From the NCBI RefSeq assembly GCF_002387245.1, contig NZ_DGLD01000017.1, positions 62,001 to 126,000 on the forward strand: 64,000 nucleotides of DNA. Direction: 5' to 3'. Shown here piece after piece: positions 59,015 to 64,000 of the stretch. The notes beneath the pieces were generated by a model that was given only the letters and a program-made list of their open reading frames with translations, was not told the origin of the DNA and made no database searches. The translations under genes were made by a program, and so were the position numbers. Positions within the stretch are counted from its first letter, which is position 1. Every line of letters begins with the position of its first letter. The DNA is from Brevundimonas sp. UBA4553. Its GTDB lineage: Bacteria > Pseudomonadota > Alphaproteobacteria > Caulobacterales > Caulobacteraceae.

Positions 59015-62000
59015 GCGTGGACCGTGCTCGCCTCTTCGTCGAAGACCAGGGGCGGGGGCGCCGCTATGAAGTCGACGGCCATGGAGTCAGACTCCGCCGA
59101 GAAGGCCGTGCCGGCCGTCGGCGCCAGGGCGTTGTCCTCGGCGCCCGGCAGATAGAGGCCCTCGCCGGATTCGGTGAACGCCGCGATCAGGTCGATCGCC
59201 TCCTCGGCAGCCGACCCATCATCGTCCCAGCCGGTTTGAGCCAGGCCCTCGAACGTCACGGGATGACGCTCGACATCCGCCTGCACCTCAACCATCGGCA
59301 GTCGAACAAGATCTTCCTGACCCCAGCCGACCTCAAGACCCGCGCTCGCGGCCTCATCCGCGAACAGGGCGGACGCACTGAGAAGGACAGGATCCGGCCC
59401 GTCCAGGCTGTTCAGGGCGTTGACGTTCACCACCGAGCCGACCGTCACGCTGCTCCCGAGACCCTGGGCGTCCTCGGCCGTCAGCGTGAGCGCGTTCAAC
59501 AGTTGCGCGCTCAACAGGGTGCTGCTCAGCAGAGCGCCGGACGTGTCGGTCAGATGAACCGTCTCGAGGAAGCGGTTGATCTCGACATTGTCGAGGGGGC
59601 CGCCGTCCAGAGCGGTGATCGTGATCCGCGCCGAGGGCGCGACCACGCCCAGCAACCCGGGCGAGGTGTTGACCTGGACGCTGTAGCCGAAGCTGGCCGC
59701 CAGGCTTTCAGCATAGGCGAAGGTCAGCGGCGACAGGTTCACGGCCAGCAGGGGCGCGTATTCGACCTCCACCCGGCTCAGGTTGTTGTTGGCGTCGGCC
59801 GCCAGCAGATCCTGTTCACCCAGGTTCAGCCCCAGCACGCCCAGACCCAGAAGCCCCAGCAGGGCGTCGGCCTGTGCGCCGACCACAGGCGCCACATTGC
59901 CTGGCGCCGCGGGGAGCGGCTGCACGGCGGCGCTGTCGATGGCGAGCGTCGTCGCGCCGCTATCCCCGTCGCCGTCCACCACAGAGCCGCCGATGGTCAG
60001 AACGTCCGACCCCGGCGCCGGCGTCGTCAGCTCGTCCACGATCAGCTTCCCGCGGTCCAGCAGGTCGGCGAGAATGGCCTGATCGGAAGAGAAGCCGGCC
60101 GTCAGATTGACGTTCCGCAACAGGATGGTCTGATCCGCAGCGGCGGCCGTGGCCGATCCGAATCCGCCGATGAAACCGCCCGTGGAGCTGATGTGGACCA
60201 GGGTGCCGTTCGCGGTCTGCTGGAAATGGATGAAGTTGGTCAGGTTGCCGGGATTGGTCCCGATGCGCCCCTCGCCCTGCAACAGGCTCGACAGGTCCAG
60301 CACGTCTCCGCCCAAAGCCAGACTGGCCAGGCTGAAGTCCGTGATGATGTCGGCTGCGGGTGCAGCGGTCGTGCCCTGATCCCCCCGCTCCCAGCGGAAG
60401 ACGTCCTGTCCGGCGCCGCCGGTCAGGGTGTCGTTGCCGGTTCCGCCGACCAGAAGGTCGTTGCCGGCGCCGCCGTTCAGCGTGTCGGCCCCGGCGCCGC
60501 CGCGCAGCAGGTCATTGCCCAGACCGCCGTTCAGGGTGTCGGCTCCGCCATACCCATACATCCGGTTGTCCAGCGCCGCGCCCGTGCCGACGTCCGATGC
60601 CGTCAGCGGATCGTTCCCTGAGGTGCCGTTGATGATCTGGCCAGGCGGACTGCCGCCCAGAAGACCGGCCAGCACCCCCAGATCGGCCAGATTGGTCTCG
60701 GCCTCCTGCACGGTGCGTCCGCCGGAGTCCGTCGCCTGGATGCTGAGGGACTGACCGATATTCAGGCTCAACAGGCTGGCCAGTCCGCCAGTGAAGGTGA
60801 TCGAGCCAAGGAACTCGTTGAGCTTCAGATTGTCGATTGGTCCGCCGTCCGCCGACCTGATCGTCAACTGCGACGAGGTGAGCAGCAGCGAGTTGACGTT
60901 GTTGGGGGTCACCACCAGGCCCAACTCGGTCGCCAACGCCGACGAGAAGCCGAAGAAGCGGTTCCCGATGCTGACCAGAGACGAATACCGGACCACGACC
61001 TGGCTGATGTCGTTGTTGGCGTCGGAGGCGGTGAAGAACTGCTGCTGGTCCAGTTGGATCAGGCCCAGCACGTCCGCATCGATCAGGCCCAGTAGACCGG
61101 AGCCCCCGCCCAGCGCCACCTCCGGCGCAACCTGGGTCGCGGGCCGGGACTCCTGCCCCGTCACGCCCACCTGATACGCACCAGTGGCGAAGTCCACCGT
61201 GATCGCTTCCCCGCGCAGGGTCGTCGCGGACAGCACGCCGTCCCTGACCGAATAGGCCACCACGGAACCGGCCGGACCGCTGGCCGTGACTGCGCCATTC
61301 GCCGCATTATAGCTGAACACCCGACCGTCGATGGTGACGGACGTCAGGTGGCCGCCGTCCGGTCCGAAGCTCTGGACCAGACTACCGACCACGATGCCGG
61401 GCTCGGTCGGGGCCAGGGTGACCGGGCCGCTCAACTGCGGCACGCCGTCCACGATGCCGACCGTGATCGTCGTCGAGACCGAACCGTCGCTGTCGGTCGC
61501 CACCACGCGGATAGGAAGCTGAACCGTATCAGCGCCTGCGCCAGCGTGATCGACCGCGTCCAGAAGGGTCACGCTGTAACCACCCGAGGCGTTGATCGTC
61601 ACACGGACAACCTCGCGCCCCGCCGCCGCGCCGAGCAGCGTGCCGTCGGGCAAGGTCGTCCATGTGACGGTGGCCCCGCGCGAGGTGATGACGGACGTGG
61701 GCGCCTGGAGGCTGAAGGCCACCGCGCCGGTCGCGCCCGTGACGTCCAGCGTTCCGACAGCCGCGACGCCCAGGGCGGTTTCCGCCACCGAGGCGCTGGC
61801 GACGCCGACCGCCAGAGGCGTGACATCCACCGCGAAGCTGAGCGTCGCCGAGGGTGCCGACACATTGCCCGCCGGATCGCGAATGACGGCCACCGCCGAA
61901 TAGGCGCCGTCGATCAACGACGGGCTGAGCGCGAAGACGGCCTGTCCCGCCGCCACCTCGGCAGGCGTCAGAACAAGGGTGAGGGTCTGGGCGACCCCGC

Positions 62001-64000
62001 CGGTGGTCAGGGTCAGGGCCACGGTGTCGCCCGCCTGGGCCGTCGGCGTCAGCGCCACCACGGCGGAGACGCCGGCCGACAACTCAGCCGGGCTCACCAG
62101 CCCGTCGGCCGCCGCTGCGATCGACAGCACCGGCGCCGACGTCCCGTTCACACCGCCGGGACTGACCAGATCCACCGTATAGGGGCGCGTGGCAGAAATC
62201 GCGCCGAGGTTCCCGGCGGCGTCGCTGGCCTGAACCGTCGCCTGCAGAACGCCGCCCGTCAGAGCCGACCCGGCCAGGACAGCCGTCCATCGCCCATCGG
62301 CGCTCACCACGCCCGTCGCCGTGGCGGACCCCGCCGTGACCGTGACCACGTCGCCGGCCCGGAACTCGCCGCCGACCTGACCGCCAATGACGACGGAGCC
62401 CTGGGATTCCGCCAGATTGACCACGTCATCGCCCGCGATGACGCCGATGCTCAGCGTGGTCGTCGTGCTGTCGGGCGGGGTCAGGTCGATGGCCGGAACG
62501 ACCGTGGGCGCCGAGGTGTTGCCCGCCGCATCGACGGCCCGCACCTGTCCAGTAAAGCCCGTAGGCACGGCGCCGCCGACAAAGGCCGACGCCGGCACGC
62601 TCCAGACCCCGCCCGCGGTGGCCTGGACGGTGATCGGCTGACCGAAGGCGCCGGTCACGGGCGCTCCCGAACCGTCAAGAAGCTGGATCGTGACCCCGGC
62701 TTCCGCGGTGCCGGAAAGGCCGGCTGCGCCCGCCGCCGTCACCAGCGGCGCACCCGGCGCCGTCGTATCGACCCCGAACGCCTTCTGCACGCTGACCGTG
62801 GCGGTGTTGCCCGCGGCGTCGGTGCTCGTCACGGCGACGGTCAACCCGGCCGAAGCCGCCAGGTCAGCGCCGGCGAAGGCGACGCTCCAGGCCCCCGCGG
62901 CGTCCAATGTCGTGGTCTGGGTCGCGCCATTGGCCAGAGTGACCACGACGGGGTCCCCGGTCGCAAACTCGCCCGCGACCGTTCCGCCGACCGCAACCGC
63001 GCCCTGCCCCGCCTCGGCGATGTTGATCACGTCATCGCTGGTGACGGCGTTGACGCCGATGCTCAGATTGACCGCGCCGTCCACCGGGTTGAGCGGCGCT
63101 ACGGCGGAGTTGCCGGCCGCATCCGTGGCCTGGATCGATCCGGAGAGGCCGTTCAGGCCGACCGAGAAGGCTGAGCCCGGAATGGTCCAGACGCCGCTGG
63201 CGTCCGCCGTGGTCGAGCCCACGACCGCACCGGCCGCGTTGCGCACGACGATGAGCGCGCCTCCTTCGGCCGTGCCGGAAAGCCCGGCGCCGTTGGCGCT
63301 CGTGACGACCGGGGTCGGCGTGGTCAGATCGACGGCGTAGGCCTGAACCTCGGTCACGGAGACCGTATTATTGGCATTGTCCTGCACCGTGATGGACGCG
63401 GTGACGGCGGCTCCCGCCGCCAGTTGGGCGCCCGAGAAGCTGGCAGACCAGGCGCCGCTGGCGTCAACGGCGACCTGCTGGAACACGCCGCCCGCCAGTT
63501 CGACGCGAACCAGGTCGCCCGCCGTGAACTCTCCCGTGACGGCGCCCGTAATGACGACGCTGGCTTGCGCCGCCTCCGCGCCGTTCAACACATTGTCGGC
63601 GGTGACCGGGTCCACCGTGAGGGTCAGATTGACCGCGCCGTCGATGGGTCCGACGCCTGCCTGCGCGGTGTTGCCGGCCGGATCGGTCGCCTGAACCGAG
63701 CCTTCAAAGCCATTGAGGCCTCCGGGCACGACCGAGGCCGGAATGGTCCAGACGCCCCCGCCGTTGGCGAGTGTCGTGACCGGCGCGCCATTGACGTCCG
63801 TAACCGGATTTCCAGCCGCGTCCAGCAGGGTGATGGTCGCGCCGGGCTCGGCCGAACCCGACAGGACGGCTCCATTGGCCGCATTGATGGTGGGGACCGG
63901 GGTCGTCCCGTCCACGGGTCCGACGGCGCCGGAGGCGCTGTTGCCCACGGGATCGGTCGCGACGACCGCACCTTCAAATCCGTCCAGCCCGCCGGGAACG
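59011..64000 (-). CDS. Giant type I-secreted adhesin, N-terminus beyond window
   Basis: At least 1662 codons are visible; the frame runs off the window end with no start, because the GTG at 63948 lies inside a repeat. From N to C: Ig-like repeats (to about 61.8 kb) with SGTAEAG and ATDAAGN motifs; a bridging beta region; a module at about 61120-60690; RTX nonapeptide repeats at about 60560-60400 (GGADTLNGGLGNDLLRGG); a VCA0849-type type I secretion target domain to about 60060; then a second copy of the first module (about 59890-59430) and an acidic tail. Such proteins are exported by dedicated ABC systems and mediate surface attachment and biofilm. The residues after the target domain are unusual. 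The three export genes follow directly and overlap. Confidence 0.9.
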   Translation of the reverse strand, partial: VPGGLDGFEGAVVATDPVGNSASGAVGPVDGTTPVPTINAANGAVLSGSAEPGATITLLDAAGNPVTDVNGAPVTTLANGGGVWTIPASVVPGGLNGFEGSVQATDPAGNTAQAGVGPIDGAVNLTLTVDPVTADNVLNGAEAAQASVVITGAVTGEFTAGDLVRVELAGGVFQQVAVDASGAWSASFSGAQLAAGAAVTASITVQDNANNTVSVTEVQAYAVDLTTPTPVVTSANGAGLSGTAEGGALIVVRNAAGAVVGSTTADASGVWTIPGSAFSVGLNGLSGSIQATDAAGNSAVAPLNPVDGAVNLSIGVNAVTSDDVINIAEAGQGAVAVGGTVAGEFATGDPVVVTLANGATQTTTLDAAGAWSVAFAGADLAASAGLTVAVTSTDAAGNTATVSVQKAFGVDTTAPGAPLVTAAGAAGLSGTAEAGVTIQLLDGSGAPVTGAFGQPITVQATAGGVWSVPASAFVGGAVPTGFTGQVRAVDAAGNTSAPTVVPAIDLTPPDSTTTTLSIGVIAGDDVVNLAESQGSVVIGGQVGGEFRAGDVVTVTAGSATATGVVSADGRWTAVLAGSALTGGVLQATVQASDAAGNLGAISATRPYTVDLVSPGGVNGTSAPVLSIAAAADGLVSPAELSAGVSAVVALTPTAQAGDTVALTLTTGGVAQTLTLVLTPAEVAAGQAVFALSPSLIDGAYSAVAVIRDPAGNVSAPSATLSFAVDVTPLAVGVASASVAETALGVAAVGTLDVTGATGAVAFSLQAPTSVITSRGATVTWTTLPDGTLLGAAAGREVVRVTINASGGYSVTLLDAVDHAGAGADTVQLPIRVVATDSDGSVSTTITVGIVDGVPQLSGPVTLAPTEPGIVVGSLVQSFGPDGGHLTSVTIDGRVFSYNAANGAVTASGPAGSVVAYSVRDGVLSATTLRGEAITVDFATGAYQVGVTGQESRPATQVAPEVALGGGSGLLGLIDADVLGLIQLDQQQFFTASDANNDISQVVVRYSSLVSIGNRFFGFSSALATELGLVVTPNNVNSLLLTSSQLTIRSADGGPIDNLKLNEFLGSITFTGGLASLLSLNIGQSLSIQATDSGGRTVQEAETNLADLGVLAGLLGGSPPGQIINGTSGNDPLTASDVGTGAALDNRMYGYGGADTLNGGLGNDLLRGGAGADTLNGGAGNDLLVGGTGNDTLTGGAGQDVFRWERGDQGTTAAPAADIITDFSLASLALGGDVLDLSSLLQGEGRIGTNPGNLTNFIHFQQTANGTLVHISSTGGFIGGFGSATAAAADQTILLRNVNLTAGFSSDQAILADLLDRGKLIVDELTTPAPGSDVLTIGGSVVDGDGDSGATTLAIDSAAVQPLPAAPGNVAPVVGAQADALLGLLGLGVLGLNLGEQDLLAADANNNLSRVEVEYAPLLAVNLSPLTFAYAESLAASFGYSVQVNTSPGLLGVVAPSARITITALDGGPLDNVEINRFLETVHLTDTSGALLSSTLLSAQLLNALTLTAEDAQGLGSSVTVGSVVNVNALNSLDGPDPVLLSASALFADEAASAGLEVGWGQEDLVRLPMVEVQADVERHPVTFEGLAQTGWDDDGSAAEEAIDLIAAFTESGEGLYLPGAEDNALAPTAGTAFSAESDSMAVDFIAAPPPLVFDEEASTVHA
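60400..60560 (-). repeat. RTX calcium-binding nonapeptide repeats
   Basis: At least five GGxGxDxLx-type units within the adhesin, for example GGAGADTLNGGAGNDLLVGG. They should bind Ca2+ and drive folding outside the cell after export. Confidence 0.88.
62200..64000 (-). repeat. Ig-like tandem repeats of the adhesin
   Basis: A two-part unit of roughly 185-200 codons recurs: one part opens DNVLNGAEA / DDVINIAEAG / DDVVNLAESQ (near 63.6, 63.05 and 62.45 kb) and the other carries GLSGTAE and IQATDAAGNS elements. The array continues past the window edge. Confidence 0.8.

Noticed and set aside
63946..63948. GTG at 63948 as the adhesin start
   Set aside because: Codons upstream to the window edge continue the same repeat sequence (ATDPVGNS context), so this GTG is an internal valine.
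1..64000. CRISPR arrays, insertion sequences, prophage or toxin-antitoxin loci
   Set aside because: No spaced direct repeats, transposase-like proteins, phage structural genes or paired small toxin/antitoxin frames were found.

Overview
This is a 64 kb stretch of GC-rich bacterial chromosome with dense coding and short intergenic gaps. It reads as an alphaproteobacterium of the Caulobacterales, most probably Brevundimonas or a close relative. Supporting signs are the split glycine decarboxylase (GcvPA/GcvPB), an FO gene set atpI-atpB-atpE-atpF'-atpF encoded apart from F1, a SUV3-like helicase / S4 protein / ferredoxin / CarD cluster, a TonB-dependent receptor and hairpin repeats of the kind common in this order. 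The taxonomic call is inference from gene content, not from a database match. I see no prophage, insertion sequence, CRISPR array or plasmid gene.

Layout. 1-3.7 kb: glycine cleavage operon gcvT(partial)-gcvH-gcvPA-gcvPB, closed by a terminator. 3.9-4.9 kb: two small membrane proteins. 4.9-7.6 kb (-): the FO part of ATP synthase. 7.8-12.6 kb (-): scpB, scpA, nagZ, a SPOR protein and a dGTPase-like HD hydrolase, with a 30-bp inverted repeat between scpA and scpB. 12.6-18.5 kb: erpA, envelope and protease genes, thrC, and small proteins. 18.6-23.1 kb: a probable iron-controlled group with a di-heme cytochrome c peroxidase, a TonB-dependent receptor and a divergent TonB-family protein around a Fur-box-like palindrome. 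23.4 kb: tRNA-Arg(CCU) with a swapped 19-56 tertiary pair. 23.6-31 kb: SUV3-like helicase, S4 protein, YceI, ferredoxin, CarD, LytTR regulator, DUF2306, DUF3617 and rpmB. 31-45 kb: M1 peptidase, a three-gene envelope operon (OmpA-type, a 34-residue membrane peptide, an HHH membrane protein), HNH, ASCH, TRIC channel, AlkA, JmjC-type oxygenase, gluQRS, cold-shock protein, extensin-like protein, serine hydrolase, PPK2 and DUF2238.

42.8-48.4 kb is the most interesting part: a homoserine branch-point locus. On the minus strand a Thr-rich leader peptide and transcription attenuator precede an aspartate kinase-homoserine dehydrogenase fusion that lacks ACT domains, followed by thrB. On the plus strand, from the same divergent promoter region, an S-box (SAM-I type) riboswitch precedes metX and a cystathionine gamma-synthase-family gene. 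The threonine and methionine branches therefore appear to be set by two different RNA switches placed back to back.

48.5-54.4 kb: chemoreceptor, TauE/SafE exporter, dusA and a multi-PAS LuxR-type regulator. 54.4-64 kb (-): a type I secretion operon (HlyD, ABC ATPase, TolC-like protein) overlapping the end of a giant repetitive adhesin with Ig-like and RTX repeats; its N-terminus lies beyond the window.
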